Shown here one piece after another: positions 1-8,141 of a stretch of DNA of 33,449 nucleotides. The stretch's first letter is position 1. Each line of letters begins with the position of its first letter. This stretch comes from Allopontixanthobacter sp041552775. Its GTDB lineage: Bacteria > Pseudomonadota > Alphaproteobacteria > Sphingomonadales > Sphingomonadaceae. The stretch covers positions 1-33,449 of the forward strand of contig JBFEKH010000019.1 in assembly GCA_041552775.1 (NCBI GenBank). Reading direction: 5' to 3'. The translations under genes and the position numbers were made by a program. The notes beneath the pieces are model-generated. The model searched no databases, was not told the DNA's origin, and worked only from the letters and a program-made list of their open reading frames with translations.

Positions 1-107
1 CCGATGCCTACTTCGGCCGGGCGGAAACCATCATCAAACAGCGAGAAAGGATCAAGCGAAAAACCATAGAACATCGGCGCTTGCAACACCGCAAGCTTGC
101 CGCATAA
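1..107 (+). CDS. IS3-family transposase, C-terminal end (cut by window edge)
   Basis: The frame starting at base 3 encodes 34 residues and then TAA at 105-107. It begins DAYFGRAETIIKQRERIKRK and ends RRLQHRKLAA, a basic tail that I recognise from the C-terminus of IS3-group integrase-core (DDE) transposases of alphaproteobacteria. The catalytic core lies outside the window, so intactness cannot be judged. It reads toward the decayed regulator fragment that follows about 75 bp downstream. The family call rests on recall of the tail motif only. Confidence 0.6.
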   Translation, partial: DAYFGRAETIIKQRERIKRKTIEHRRLQHRKLAA

Positions 108-180
108 TATCAACCAACAGATGATCCCAAACACTCACCTGATTTAAGCTGCCAACAGTCTCAAATTATCTGACGACGCA
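1..180 (+). mobile_element. Right end of an IS3-like insertion sequence (boundary approximate)
   Basis: A transposase C-terminus stops at 107. It is followed by about 70 bp of non-coding DNA before an in-frame Lrp/AsnC remnant starts around 176-182. An IS end is expected in that interval, and the stretch ending TCTGACGACGCA near 169-180 is the likely terminal inverted repeat because it ends in CA. The matching left end and target duplication are outside the window, so the boundary is an estimate. Confidence 0.4.
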
Positions 181-181
181 C

Positions 182-322
182 AGCCTTTCACATCTTCCCG
201 GGGTGCAAGAGATTACATCATCTATCGCTCTGTCCGAAATAAAGTCGACAACAGCTCTGCCGTTACCATTCGATCTTGGTGCTGGCTCGAGGTCTTCTGG
301 CCGCGAGAAGGCGGAACGCTGA
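182..322 (+). pseudogene. Lrp/AsnC-family regulator, C-terminal remnant
   Basis: The frame from 182 to the TGA at 320-322 encodes 46 residues containing LPGVQEITSSIALSEIKSTT followed by ALPL. This matches the last part of the Lrp/AsnC ligand-binding (RAM) domain, where a conserved LPGV, a Ts-x-L strand and a K-x-TTALPL end are expected. Nothing of the HTH or the rest of the RAM domain precedes it. The IS-like sequence abuts instead, so the gene looks truncated by insertion. No start codon fits, and the fragment is almost certainly not expressed as a functional regulator. Confidence 0.7.
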
Positions 323-435
323 GATGACCGTGCTGTTACATTAGTCCTTCGATTGCCTTTCCGTACGGATGGTTCATGATCTGCTCGCCAATGAAACCGC
401 GTCACTACCTCTGGTTGTCGATAATCTAATTTAAG
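323..435. other. Intergenic stretch with no recognised gene
   Basis: Between the regulator remnant and the first operator I see no convincing reading frame, RNA gene or repeat. Short open frames on the minus strand here have no recognisable protein content and no ribosome binding site. It is probably decayed DNA next to the insertion. Confidence 0.4.
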
Positions 436-464
436 TTGTTCGACAATGTCCGGACAAATTATCT
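436..464 (+). promoter_or_regulatory. Operator 1 within a putative promoter of the first operon
   Basis: TGTCCGGACA at 447-456 is the core of the palindrome that recurs at four other promoters here. Just upstream, TTGTTCGACAA (436-446) is an imperfect copy. A plausible sigma-70 promoter coincides with them: TTGTTC (436-441), a 17-bp spacer, then TTATCT (459-464), which places the main palindrome inside the spacer. A bound protein there would block RNA polymerase. The palindrome is directly visible, while the promoter boxes are inferred. Confidence 0.65.
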
Positions 465-516
465 AGTCAGTTTCCAGGATGTCCGATCAAGATGATGTCC
501 GTGATAAGGAGTGGCT

Positions 517-1368
517 ATGCGTATTGGCTTTATCGGTTTGTTACTGACAGGCTTGGTCTTGACCGGAGCACCCGGACCAGCGGTGGCCGAAGAGGGACAG
601 CAGAACAAGCAGGAAGCGGTTCGTGAGGATGTTTCGGAAGAATTGCGTCTCTGGGTTGATGCGAGGGCCGGAACGGGAAAGCCGGTTCACTGGATCGCCA
701 GTGGCGGTGTTTTTGAATATCCTACCGGCAAAAAACTTTTCGGGATGGTCGGTTTCGATAGTTCCCGAGTGATCTGGCCGACGAAAAAGGGTGATCCCGT
801 CATTCACCTGACGCGCAAGACTTTTGCATACACCGATCCGCGCACAGATGAAATATTGACAGAATATAACGGCAAGCCGGTTACGCCAATCGCCTACCCC
901 TATCAGGTGATCACCTACCGCGTTGAAAACGGCAAGATTTTCGGTGATGTCGAACAGGGAGCAGGGGATGCGATACAGCATATCGCAATGAAAGACGGAA
1001 TGGGAATTCACTGGATGGGGCGTGATACGCTGGCTGTGACCGCTCCGATCTTTCTCGATTCGCCGCTGCCAGATGGATCGCGCTATGAAGCCTGGGAAAA
1101 TTATGATTTTTTCCTGCATAGAAACAATAAAGTTGATGAGCCGCATCAAATGAGCTGGCAGCGCTTTGGCGGGCTTCCGACGTGGGCCGGACCGGGCAAG
1201 GCGATTTATCACTTGCTGTCGTGGCGCGTCGAGCATGAGAGCGAGTTTCCTGCCGAGCTGCTCAAATGGGCAAAAGCGGAAATGCCGATGTGGCTAGTCC
1301 CGCCCGCTGACATGGATGAAGTCCGTGCGCTTCAGCAGGCTCCCGTCGGCGAAGGTTGGGCAAATTAA
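517..1368 (+). CDS. DUF1838-like exported protein
   Basis: The 283-residue protein begins with a Sec-type signal peptide: MR, a hydrophobic stretch of about 17 residues, and likely cleavage after AVA near residue 25. The mature part is rich in Trp, Tyr and Pro (HWIASGGVF, YAYPYQVITY-like strands, MSWQRFGG, MWLVPP). It resembles DUF1838 proteins, which have no established function. ATG 517 is chosen because AAGGAG (506-511) sits five bases before it, whereas the upstream in-frame GTG at 511 overlaps that ribosome binding site. It is the first gene of a five-gene operon that also carries a flavin oxidase and follows operator 1. The family call is by overall resemblance and is not certain. Confidence 0.6.
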   Translation: MRIGFIGLLLTGLVLTGAPGPAVAEEGQQNKQEAVREDVSEELRLWVDARAGTGKPVHWIASGGVFEYPTGKKLFGMVGFDSSRVIWPTKKGDPVIHLTRKTFAYTDPRTDEILTEYNGKPVTPIAYPYQVITYRVENGKIFGDVEQGAGDAIQHIAMKDGMGIHWMGRDTLAVTAPIFLDSPLPDGSRYEAWENYDFFLHRNNKVDEPHQMSWQRFGGLPTWAGPGKAIYHLLSWRVEHESEFPAELLKWAKAEMPMWLVPPADMDEVRALQQAPVGEGWAN

Positions 1369-1383
1369 CATAGATAGGATCGA

Positions 1384-2121
1384 ATGATGGGCGGAGTGTC
1401 AGAGACGTTTACCGGCGAGCTTCGCTACACAAGTAATGCAGAGGGAAGGCAAGGCGTGGAACGGGGCCGCGAGAGTTTCCGGATCGACATTCACCAGGAT
1501 GGCTCGCGCGTCCTCGCTGCCCATGCAGAAATCGACGATGCTCCCCCGGTTGTGCGCGATGTCAACCAGCGCATTGGCCCCGACGGCAGGCCCGAGGACA
1601 GTTTTGTGCGCATTGCTGTTGATGGCAAATTCCGTGGCAGTGGATGGTTTCGCTTCGGCAAGAATATTGCCGAATGTGAAGCACTGACGACCATTGAGGG
1701 GCGGATTTCTCAACGCATGGAGCTTGAGAGCCCTCTGGTCGCATTTGGAAATCACGCGATAATCAATGATGGCTTCCTGCTGAGCCTTTACGACCTGTCG
1801 CAGGGTCCTGGCACCCAGCTGATCGAGCATATGTATTTATCTTCGCCCGATCATCGCGGAGCAACGGGACCGATGTTTTTTCCCATAAAACTGGCTATCC
1901 AATATCATGGCTTGGAAGAAATAGAGGTTGAGGCGGGACGGTTCGAAGCGCATAAATTCTCCTTTCCCGATGTGCCCGGCTTGCTGGAAGAGCATCCTGA
2001 ATATGACCTGTGGTGTACGAGTGATGGCAATTATATTTTGCTGAAAGCCGAGGTCGGCGGGTATATGCAGACTCGTTACGAGCTGGGTTCACTCGATCAC
2101 ATCCGGTATGACGGAGCATGA
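1384..2121 (+). CDS. Uncharacterised 'SPDHRGAT' family protein, copy 1
   Basis: This 245-residue protein has no signal peptide, so it is probably cytoplasmic, and it is predicted rich in beta strands. I do not recognise a named family. It is clearly paralogous to the protein at 25878-26606: both share GW-x-RF (about residues 87-91), a GR-(I/L)-SQ segment, FG-x-H-x-I, the exact octapeptide SPDHRGAT (154-161), EHP-x-YD-x-W and a closing GGYM-x-T-x-YEL-like motif. A lipocalin-like or substrate-binding barrel is possible but unproven. ATGATG at 1384 follows an AGGA ribosome site. Its stop overlaps the next start (ATGA), so it is translationally coupled to the membrane protein. Confidence 0.7.
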   Translation: MMGGVSETFTGELRYTSNAEGRQGVERGRESFRIDIHQDGSRVLAAHAEIDDAPPVVRDVNQRIGPDGRPEDSFVRIAVDGKFRGSGWFRFGKNIAECEALTTIEGRISQRMELESPLVAFGNHAIINDGFLLSLYDLSQGPGTQLIEHMYLSSPDHRGATGPMFFPIKLAIQYHGLEEIEVEAGRFEAHKFSFPDVPGLLEEHPEYDLWCTSDGNYILLKAEVGGYMQTRYELGSLDHIRYDGA

Positions 2122-2777
2122 CGGTCTGGCTCCTGGTCGCACATATTGCGGTGCTCGGTTACTGGCTTGGATCCGAACTGGTCATAAACTCAACCTATAA
2201 ATATGTTAGTTACAGCGGCGACATGCCTTTTGGCGAACGTGCACGTTTGATGGATCACGTCATGCACGTGGACCAGCATGTGCGCTATGCGTTGGTGCTG
2301 CAGGCGGGCCTCGGTTTCATGCTGGCGATTTCATATGGCTTTATTCCCGGCGGAAATACCGCGTTCTGGGCGGCTGGCATATTGACGATTGCCTGGCTTG
2401 CCTTTGTCGAAGCCGTCCATCGCCTGCGCCACAATAATGCTGGCGTTATCTTCGCATCGATTGACCGTGTTTCGCGTTACGTGCTCATCGCGCTATTCAT
2501 GGCGCTCGCTTTTCAGATAATTGCCGGATCCTGGCCTGCGCCGCTTTGGCTGCGGATTAAATTCGGTCTTTTTGCGGGCATAATGGCATGCGGTGTGGGA
2601 ATCAGATTTGCGCTTATCGCTCATTTCCGGACTTGGAGAATAATGGCAAGCGATGGCGTCACCGAGGCCCGCAATGATGTTATCAAGCGCACCTATGTAA
2701 AGGCGACGTCGGTGCTCGGCCTTCTGTGGATATTCATAACTGCCATTGTAATTGTGAGTATTTGGAAGCCGGTATGA
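2118..2777 (+). CDS. Integral membrane protein of the four-paralogue family (copy 1)
   Basis: The protein has 219 residues with about six hydrophobic segments. It belongs with the products at 7426-8118, 9533-10216 and 26719-27411. All four keep a His in the first membrane segment before WLG (here AHIAVLGYWLG), a D-x3-R in the second segment (DQHVR), a W-x3-K before the fifth segment (WLRIK) and a C-terminus ending KP(V/F). The fold resembles CopD/DUF2269-like membrane proteins, but I cannot assign a name. Overlaps of four bases on both sides couple it to the SPDHRGAT protein and to the flavin oxidase. A role in handling electrons from the flavoenzyme is an inference. Confidence 0.75.
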   Translation: MTVWLLVAHIAVLGYWLGSELVINSTYKYVSYSGDMPFGERARLMDHVMHVDQHVRYALVLQAGLGFMLAISYGFIPGGNTAFWAAGILTIAWLAFVEAVHRLRHNNAGVIFASIDRVSRYVLIALFMALAFQIIAGSWPAPLWLRIKFGLFAGIMACGVGIRFALIAHFRTWRIMASDGVTEARNDVIKRTYVKATSVLGLLWIFITAIVIVSIWKPV

Positions 2778-4363
2778 CAGAGCCAGAGCTCGCCCAACGC
2801 CTGCGCGAAATCTGCGGCCATGGATCGGTTGTCGTCGAGCAGGAAAAACTCGAGGATGCACGTTATGATGTTCACGAAACGGGGTGCGCGCCAGCCATAT
2901 TGCTGAAGTCGACTGAAGCCGATAGCCTCCCCGATGCAATAGCCGAGATTTCCCGTGCGGGCTATGCCATCGCGCCGCGCGGCGGCGGACTGAGCTATAC
3001 CGCCGGTTATATCCCGCAGTCCGACCGGACTGTATTGATCGATGTCACGGGCCTAAATCACATCATCGAAATTCGCCCGGACGATATGACGATCACGGTC
3101 GAATGCGGCGTTACGTGGAAGCAGATTTATGATGCGTTGGCACCCCATAAGCTGCGATTGCCCTTTTTCGGAACATTTTCCGGCAAGGGCGCCACGGTCG
3201 GTGGCGGGCTAAGTCACGGCGCTCTTTTTTTCGGCTCGGCGCGTTATGGCTCGGCGGCCGATATGGTCCTCGGGATGGATGTCGCCTGTGCCAATGGCAA
3301 AGTCCTGCGGACGGGGCAGGGCGCTCTGCAGGTCGAGGGCAAGTCCTTTTTGCGAAGCTTCGGTCCCGACCTCACAGGGCTATTTGTCCATGATGGCGGC
3401 GCATTGGGCTTGAAGCTTCGTGCTACGCTGCGCCTCATTCGGATGCCGGAGCATTTTGATCATGTCAGCTTTGCCTATACAACTTTCGAGGCGGCTAGTG
3501 ATGCGTTATGCGCGATTGCACGCGAAGGTGTTGCGGAGGAAGCCTATATCATGGACCCGGCGACGACCGATCATCTCGACATCGATGCTGCGGAAATGCT
3601 CCGCTCGGCGAGCGCGGTGGCGAAGTCCGCCGACAATCCGCTTGCAGCAGCAAAAAATTTGCTGGCAATGGGCAAGGCGGGCGCTGCGGTCATTCCGAAA
3701 GGACATTATTCGCTTCATGTTACGGTAGCGGGGCTTTCGCGAGAGGCTGTGGCGGCAGACGGGAAATCGGTCGTTCGCATTCAAGAAGCAGCTGGCGGGA
3801 GAGAGGTGACTGCGACCATCCCGATGGTAGCCAGAGCGGATCCTTTCGCCAATCTCAATGGTGTGATGGGCCCGGATGGCGGACGATGGACCGCACTCAA
3901 TGCCAAGGTTGCGCTTTCCGATGTACAGAAGCTTTTGAATGCCTTCAATGTGATGATTGCGCCTTATGCGGATGAAATGGACGGCAAAGGCGTGCGGATC
4001 ACCCGGCTGTCGTCCGCTCTGTCCAATCATTGCTACAGTTTTGAAACAGTTTTTCACTGGAGAGATAGCTGGCTGCCCCTGCATCGCAATGCGCCGGACC
4101 CCTCACATGTGCGGAAATATGAAGAACCCCCTGCCAATCCGGAGGGCCGAGAGCTCGTCGATAATTTACGCCAGAAGACCGTCAACCTGTTCCGTGATGT
4201 TGGGGCCGCATCCAACCAGATCGGGCGTGTTTATTCATTTCTGTCCGCACTTTCTGACGAGCCGCGCGATTTGCTTTTGACACTCAAACACTTTCTCGAT
4301 CCGAAGGGTGTAATGAACCCGGGGGTGCTCGAATTTCCGATCAACAACCAGATGAAATCATAG
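2774..4363 (+). CDS. FAD-linked oxidase/dehydrogenase (PCMH-type, VAO superfamily), copy 1
   Basis: The 529-residue protein starts at ATG 2774, which overlaps the preceding stop; a longer frame from 2726 would begin inside the membrane protein gene. The N-terminal half is the FAD-binding PCMH domain: IAPRGGGLSYTAGY (pyrophosphate loop), TITVECGVTW, GATVGGGLSHGALFFGSARYG and GPDLTGLFVHDGGALG. The C-terminus carries the oxidase cap and ends in DPKGVMNPG. This layout is that of D-lactate/glycolate dehydrogenases and vanillyl-alcohol-oxidase relatives. There is no signal peptide, so it is cytoplasmic or membrane-associated. The closest relative in the window is the copy at 30188-31738. The substrate is unknown. 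Confidence 0.85.
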   Translation: MTEPELAQRLREICGHGSVVVEQEKLEDARYDVHETGCAPAILLKSTEADSLPDAIAEISRAGYAIAPRGGGLSYTAGYIPQSDRTVLIDVTGLNHIIEIRPDDMTITVECGVTWKQIYDALAPHKLRLPFFGTFSGKGATVGGGLSHGALFFGSARYGSAADMVLGMDVACANGKVLRTGQGALQVEGKSFLRSFGPDLTGLFVHDGGALGLKLRATLRLIRMPEHFDHVSFAYTTFEAASDALCAIAREGVAEEAYIMDPATTDHLDIDAAEMLRSASAVAKSADNPLAAAKNLLAMGKAGAAVIPKGHYSLHVTVAGLSREAVAADGKSVVRIQEAAGGREVTATIPMVARADPFANLNGVMGPDGGRWTALNAKVALSDVQKLLNAFNVMIAPYADEMDGKGVRITRLSSALSNHCYSFETVFHWRDSWLPLHRNAPDPSHVRKYEEPPANPEGRELVDNLRQKTVNLFRDVGAASNQIGRVYSFLSALSDEPRDLLLTLKHFLDPKGVMNPGVLEFPINNQMKS

Positions 4364-4377
4364 GGGATACACATAGT

Positions 4378-4683
4378 ATGACTGAGCTTTACGCAATAAA
4401 TTGTCGCGACAAACCCAATTCAAAAGAGAATCGGATGGCCGGCCTCAAGGCACATCTCGCTCATTTGGATGAAGTTTTTGATCGCGTATCAATAGCCTGT
4501 CCGCTGCACGATGAAAGCGGCGGGTTCGCAGGATCCATGCTGGTGATAAGCGCTACTGATTTCGCTGATGCCCGGGCATTCATAGAGGGTGATCCCTATT
4601 ACAAGGCGGATATATGGGAATCGATCCAGATCGACCGTGTCGGCGTTACGGCTGGTAGCTGGGTAGGCGGTAAGCCTTGGTAA
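4378..4683 (+). CDS. YciI-like domain protein
   Basis: This 101-residue protein has the YciI ferredoxin-like fold pattern. An early strand is followed by a helix with a conserved His (AHLAHLDEVF), then a central GSMLVI strand, then DFADARAFIEGDPYYKADIW, matching the typical A-x2-F-x3-DP-(F/Y) signature. YciI proteins include small hydrolases, dehalogenase-like enzymes and muconolactone-isomerase-like proteins. A catabolic accessory step is plausible. It is the last gene of the first operon, 14 bp after the flavin oxidase, and ends 11 bp before the convergent LysR gene. I see no hairpin terminator between them. Confidence 0.75.
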   Translation: MTELYAINCRDKPNSKENRMAGLKAHLAHLDEVFDRVSIACPLHDESGGFAGSMLVISATDFADARAFIEGDPYYKADIWESIQIDRVGVTAGSWVGGKPW

Positions 4684-4694
4684 TGCGGGTCAAC

Positions 4695-5564
4695 TCAGCT
4701 TTTAAGTTCACGCAATAACACGCTGACAAGCTCATCCATATGCGCGCGTTTGCGCCGCATCAGGTAAATCGGACTGATCCACGCACCGTCGCTCAGGTCT
4801 CGCCATAATATGCCATTAAAGTCGCGGCACAGCGACCTTGGCAAAATTGCGAGGAAACCTGACTGCGATAGTGCGTGGAGCGAAAATAGCACCGAGGTTG
4901 TCATGATCCCGGGTTTGGGCATGGGCAATCCGGCGTTCGAGAATGTTTCCGCGATGATATCGTCAAGCAGGTTGGTGTTGCGGCCGATAATCCATTTCGC
5001 GTCCGCAAGGTCGGCAAGAGACTGGGCTTGTTGCAAGGCTTTGTTGTTCGCCCAACCGGCGACACCCCAGGGTTCGCTGAAAACCTGTTCCAGCAATATT
5101 CCGTCATCTTGCCCGCCAACCTGCGATGCCAAGGCAATGTCGAGCTCTCCGCGATGAAGTGCGGCGATGAAATCCCGGTCTATTCCCCCTTCGACGTCAA
5201 TTCGGACATTAGGATAATTCTGGGCAAATTGGGTTAGCCGCTCGCCGAGTAGGCTGGCGGCTGAAATCGGGCTTAAACCGACCACTAGCCGGCCGCGCTC
5301 CAATCCCAGTGCGGCGCTGGCGGTATGACGGAGCTTTCCGGCACTGGCGATTATATCTCGGGCATATTCGGCTATGGATTCACCAAGCCTCGTCGCAGTC
5401 ATGCCCCGGGCTTCCCGCTCGAATAATTTTCCGCCAAGCTCGCTCTCCAGCCGTGACAGGCTTTTTGAGAGTGCTTGCTGTGTAAGGCCCACGCGCCGGG
5501 CCGCTGCAGTAAGGCTGCCGGAATCAAGAACAGCTAGAAAGTGAACGAGTTGCCTGTGCTCCAT
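4695..5564 (-). CDS. LysR-family transcriptional regulator
   Basis: The 289-residue protein starts at ATG 5564 with MEHRQLVHFLAVLDSGSLTA, the canonical LysR start. An in-frame TTG four codons upstream is less likely. The winged HTH spans residues 1-60 (AARRVGLTQQALSKSLSRLE). The effector domain begins near GRLVVGLSP (about 90). It is divergent from the FAD dehydrogenase operon at 5674, the usual arrangement for a LysR protein and its target. It is the only intact DNA-binding regulator in the window. LysR proteins bind T-N11-A type sites, so it is not an obvious candidate for the TTGTCCGGACAA palindrome. Confidence 0.9.
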   Translation of the reverse strand: MEHRQLVHFLAVLDSGSLTAAARRVGLTQQALSKSLSRLESELGGKLFEREARGMTATRLGESIAEYARDIIASAGKLRHTASAALGLERGRLVVGLSPISAASLLGERLTQFAQNYPNVRIDVEGGIDRDFIAALHRGELDIALASQVGGQDDGILLEQVFSEPWGVAGWANNKALQQAQSLADLADAKWIIGRNTNLLDDIIAETFSNAGLPMPKPGIMTTSVLFSLHALSQSGFLAILPRSLCRDFNGILWRDLSDGAWISPIYLMRRKRAHMDELVSVLLRELKS

Positions 5565-5673
5565 GAGAGAATACAACCATAGTTTGTGTATTAAGACAAC
5601 CTTTTGTTATTCTTCTCGCGTGAGGCCGCTATGTTCGGCCTCGATGACAACATAGATATTGCGGAGATAGGAT
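5565..5673. promoter_or_regulatory. Divergent LysR / FAD dehydrogenase control region
   Basis: This 109-bp region contains an interrupted inverted repeat TTGT-N8-ACAA (5584-5599), compatible with a LysR T-N11-A box. It also has a perfect hairpin-forming repeat GAGGCCG / CGGCCTC (5622-5628 and 5636-5642) in the probable leader of the downstream gene. Neither resembles the shared TTGTCCGGACAA operator. Assigning the first repeat to the LysR protein is inference from position. The role of the second is unknown. Confidence 0.45.
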
Positions 5674-7197
5674 ATGGCCAGCCTCAAAAGTGTTACAGAA
5701 TGGGATGAAACTGTTGATGTACTGATTTGCGGTTATGGCTGTGCCGGAGCATCCGCCGCGATCGAAGCCTATGACCTGGAACCTGGCGCCAAAATTCTGA
5801 TCATAGAAAAAGCACCGGAAGAATTTGCGGGCGGAAACTGCCGCGTCTCCGGTCAGTCCTTGCTGATTTCAAAAAACAAGGAAGCGCTCAAGGACTATCA
5901 GAGAAGGATGAGTGAAGCCAATCCGGTCACAGAAGAGTTTCTCGACGAGTGGGCCGATAAAATGGTCAATCTGGAGCCATGGATCCAGAAAATTGCACAA
6001 GACGCAGGAGCGGAGTTTCTTCGGGGAACCGGCTTTACCGAGCGTGATGCGGTTCTTGAGTTTCCAGAGTTTGGTGCACGCGATGCGGTCGCTTATACCT
6101 CGACAATCCTTCCGATTCCTTCGGGCGTCTGGCTGGCGCTCGAAGCCAATGTCGAAAAGCGAAATATTCCTGTCTGGTTCGAAGCGCCTCTGGTGGATCT
6201 CATTCAAGATCCTGATACGCTCGAAGTATTCGGGGCCTGGGTCACTCATAATGGGAAGCGCAAGGCAGTTCGCGCAGAACGCGGCGTGATTATGGCGGTT
6301 GGCGGATATGAATCCGACAAGCAGATGCAGCGCGACTATTATGGATTGTCCAACGTCACTCCGCTCGGCACGCCGTATAATCAGGGCGACGGCATCCGCA
6401 TTCTGCAAAAGGCAGGCGCGGAAATGTGGCATTTGCGGAATCAGGGTCAGTCTGGCGGTATCTGGCCAGGCCTCCACCTCCCGCATCAGGAAACTGCCTA
6501 TCTGCGCAACTTCATGCTGCCGGCATTTAGTTGGTTTGATATCGATAATACCGGGCGGCGTTTCTACAATGAAGCAAACGAGCTTCAACTAACCCACTAC
6601 AAAGAGAAGAAACATGGCAGGTGGGTCGATGTGCCCCTCAACGAAGCTTATCCTGTCTATATGATTTTTGACGAAACCACGCGTCAGGCTGGCAAGCTGG
6701 TCCTCGAAGTCATGACGTGGAGTGCAGTTGTTACCGCCGAGCCGTGGAGCGAAGACAATAGTGCGGAAGTGGATTCTGGTTTTATCAAGAAAGCAGATGA
6801 TTTCGCATCACTCGCGCAGCAAATTGGTGTTGATCCGTCCGTATTCGAGCAAGAGGTGGAGCGTTACAACGCATCTTGCGCGGCCGGACAAGATGAGGTG
6901 CATGGGCGCAGTGCCGACACATTATTGCCGGTGGCCAATGGTCCTTTCTATGCACTTCCGATCACGCCTGCGATTGTCTGCACGGGTGGCGGTGCCAAAC
7001 GTGATATGGAAGGTCATGTGTTTGATCACGAAGGCAATGTCATTCCGAGACTGTTCGAAGCGGGAGAACTGGGCTCATTCATTTCCGACCTTTATCAGAA
7101 CGGTTCCTATCTCACCGAAGCAATGATTACCGGACGCGGTGCAGCCCGTTCCGCATTGGCACTTGAACCCGCAACCCTTCTCGAAGCGGCGGAATAA
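5674..7197 (+). CDS. FAD-dependent dehydrogenase (fumarate reductase / ketosteroid dehydrogenase-like flavoprotein)
   Basis: This 507-residue flavoprotein has an N-terminal Rossmann motif GYGCAGASAAIEA (from residue 20), the GGN motif typical of FAD_binding_2 proteins (EEFAGGNCRVSGQS), an AVGGYE strand near residue 209, and the C-terminal FAD-binding end LFEAGELGSF...NGSYLTEAMITGRGAAR. This is the fold of fumarate reductase flavoproteins, 3-ketosteroid delta-1-dehydrogenases and urocanate reductases, enzymes that desaturate or reduce C-C bonds. There is no signal peptide and no covalent-heme domain. It heads a four-gene operon that includes a family membrane protein, which could be its electron partner. 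The substrate cannot be deduced. Confidence 0.85.
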   Translation: MASLKSVTEWDETVDVLICGYGCAGASAAIEAYDLEPGAKILIIEKAPEEFAGGNCRVSGQSLLISKNKEALKDYQRRMSEANPVTEEFLDEWADKMVNLEPWIQKIAQDAGAEFLRGTGFTERDAVLEFPEFGARDAVAYTSTILPIPSGVWLALEANVEKRNIPVWFEAPLVDLIQDPDTLEVFGAWVTHNGKRKAVRAERGVIMAVGGYESDKQMQRDYYGLSNVTPLGTPYNQGDGIRILQKAGAEMWHLRNQGQSGGIWPGLHLPHQETAYLRNFMLPAFSWFDIDNTGRRFYNEANELQLTHYKEKKHGRWVDVPLNEAYPVYMIFDETTRQAGKLVLEVMTWSAVVTAEPWSEDNSAEVDSGFIKKADDFASLAQQIGVDPSVFEQEVERYNASCAAGQDEVHGRSADTLLPVANGPFYALPITPAIVCTGGGAKRDMEGHVFDHEGNVIPRLFEAGELGSFISDLYQNGSYLTEAMITGRGAARSALALEPATLLEAAE

Positions 7198-7200
7198 GCC

Positions 7201-7416
7201 ATGTTAGTCAAAACACCGGCGATAAAGCTAGGCGTAGAAGTTCGCGAGAGCAAAACCGAGGACGGACGATTGATTTTGTCAGGCGTGGCAAATGCGATGC
7301 CTTGCACCGTCGAGATCGGGGGCCACGAGCTCGTGCGCCTGATGGGAAAGCTGATTCGTCCGGCCGTTATCGGTCTCGTAATAAAATCGACGTTTAGTTC
7401 AGAACCAAAGGACTGA
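7201..7416 (+). CDS. Small hypothetical protein, 71 aa
   Basis: It lies in a tight operon, 3 bp after the dehydrogenase stop and 9 bp before the next gene, which supports a real gene. The product MLVKTPAIKLGVEVRESKTE... has alternating strand-like segments (GRLILSGVANAMPCTVEIGG) and a hydrophobic helix near the C-terminus (RPAVIGLVIKSTF). No family is recognised. One possibility is a small subunit or accessory factor of the flavoprotein or of the membrane protein that follows. Confidence 0.55.
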   Translation: MLVKTPAIKLGVEVRESKTEDGRLILSGVANAMPCTVEIGGHELVRLMGKLIRPAVIGLVIKSTFSSEPKD

Positions 7417-7425
7417 AGTAACGCT

Positions 7426-8118
7426 GTGATAGAGTTTTTCACCTTACACGAACTCGCCATCCTGAGGTACCTCCATATTCTCGCTATGGTTTTTTGGCTT
7501 GGCGGGGAATGGGGAGTGTTTCAGACCTCGTATAAGGTGGTCAATTCTGAGCTGACTGCTCCCGAGCGACTGAGACATCTCGATACGGTATTCCGTATTG
7601 ATGTCCTGGCGCGGGTCGGCATTGTTTCGCTCTTGCCGCTTGGCCTACATATGGGATATTTGTGGGGACTGCAGCCATATGGCGTTAGGTTTTTAACGGT
7701 TGTGTGGATCTTGTGGGCGCTCTGGGTTGCCATCACGCTTCTAGCGTTTCGCGACAAAATGGCGAAAAACAAAACAATATTCGGTCATTTGGAAGATTGG
7801 TCGCGTTACGTCCTGATCCCTGCTTTGCTTGTCGTCGGTACCACATCCTTGTTTGGAATGGGGCCTTTTGAAGCTGGTGAAGGACAGAAATGGTACTCGA
7901 TCAAGCTGATTATATTCGGCGTAGCGATTATCATCGGATTGGTTCTTCGTTATTTTCTACATAGCTGGCCTGGCATTTTTGCTACCTTGATGAAGGGGCC
8001 AGATGCCGAAGCCGAAATGCAGCTCGCAAAATCGATCCGCGCGTCCAGGAGGGTTGCCTTCACCTATTGGATCACAATCCTTGCTGCCGGGTTTTTTGGC
8101 GCTGTAAAGCCGGTTTAG
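7426..8118 (+). CDS. Integral membrane protein of the four-paralogue family (copy 2)
   Basis: The 230-residue protein starts with GTG at 7426; I see no nearby ATG. It is very similar to copy 4 (26719-27411). Both read LR-x2-HILAMV(F/Y)WLGGEW, then GVFQTSY, then a RID-x-LAR-x-GIV segment (the D-x3-R motif), LPLGLHMG, AGEG-x2-WY-x2-K (the W-x3-K motif), and end GAVKP(V/F). It has about six membrane segments. Histidines in segments 1 and 3 (LHMG) could be heme or metal ligands, but this is inference. Its place directly after the flavoprotein repeats the pairing seen with copy 1. Confidence 0.75.
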   Translation: MIEFFTLHELAILRYLHILAMVFWLGGEWGVFQTSYKVVNSELTAPERLRHLDTVFRIDVLARVGIVSLLPLGLHMGYLWGLQPYGVRFLTVVWILWALWVAITLLAFRDKMAKNKTIFGHLEDWSRYVLIPALLVVGTTSLFGMGPFEAGEGQKWYSIKLIIFGVAIIIGLVLRYFLHSWPGIFATLMKGPDAEAEMQLAKSIRASRRVAFTYWITILAAGFFGAVKPV

Positions 8119-8141
8119 ACCTTACAAGAGGAAATTGGAAT

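Noticed and set aside
166..405. 79-residue minus-strand open frame
   Set aside because: The plus strand in this stretch encodes a recognisable Lrp/AsnC tail, and the minus-strand product is Arg-rich with no family resemblance.
5622..5642. GAGGCCG / CGGCCTC hairpin as a terminator or riboswitch
   Set aside because: No T-tract follows and it is too small for a riboswitch; it is kept only as an unexplained repeat in the leader.
6884..6895. GGCCGGACAAG resembling an operator half
   Set aside because: Only one half matches, and it lies inside the FAD dehydrogenase coding sequence; similar half sites occur at about 27564 and 29996 in coding DNA.
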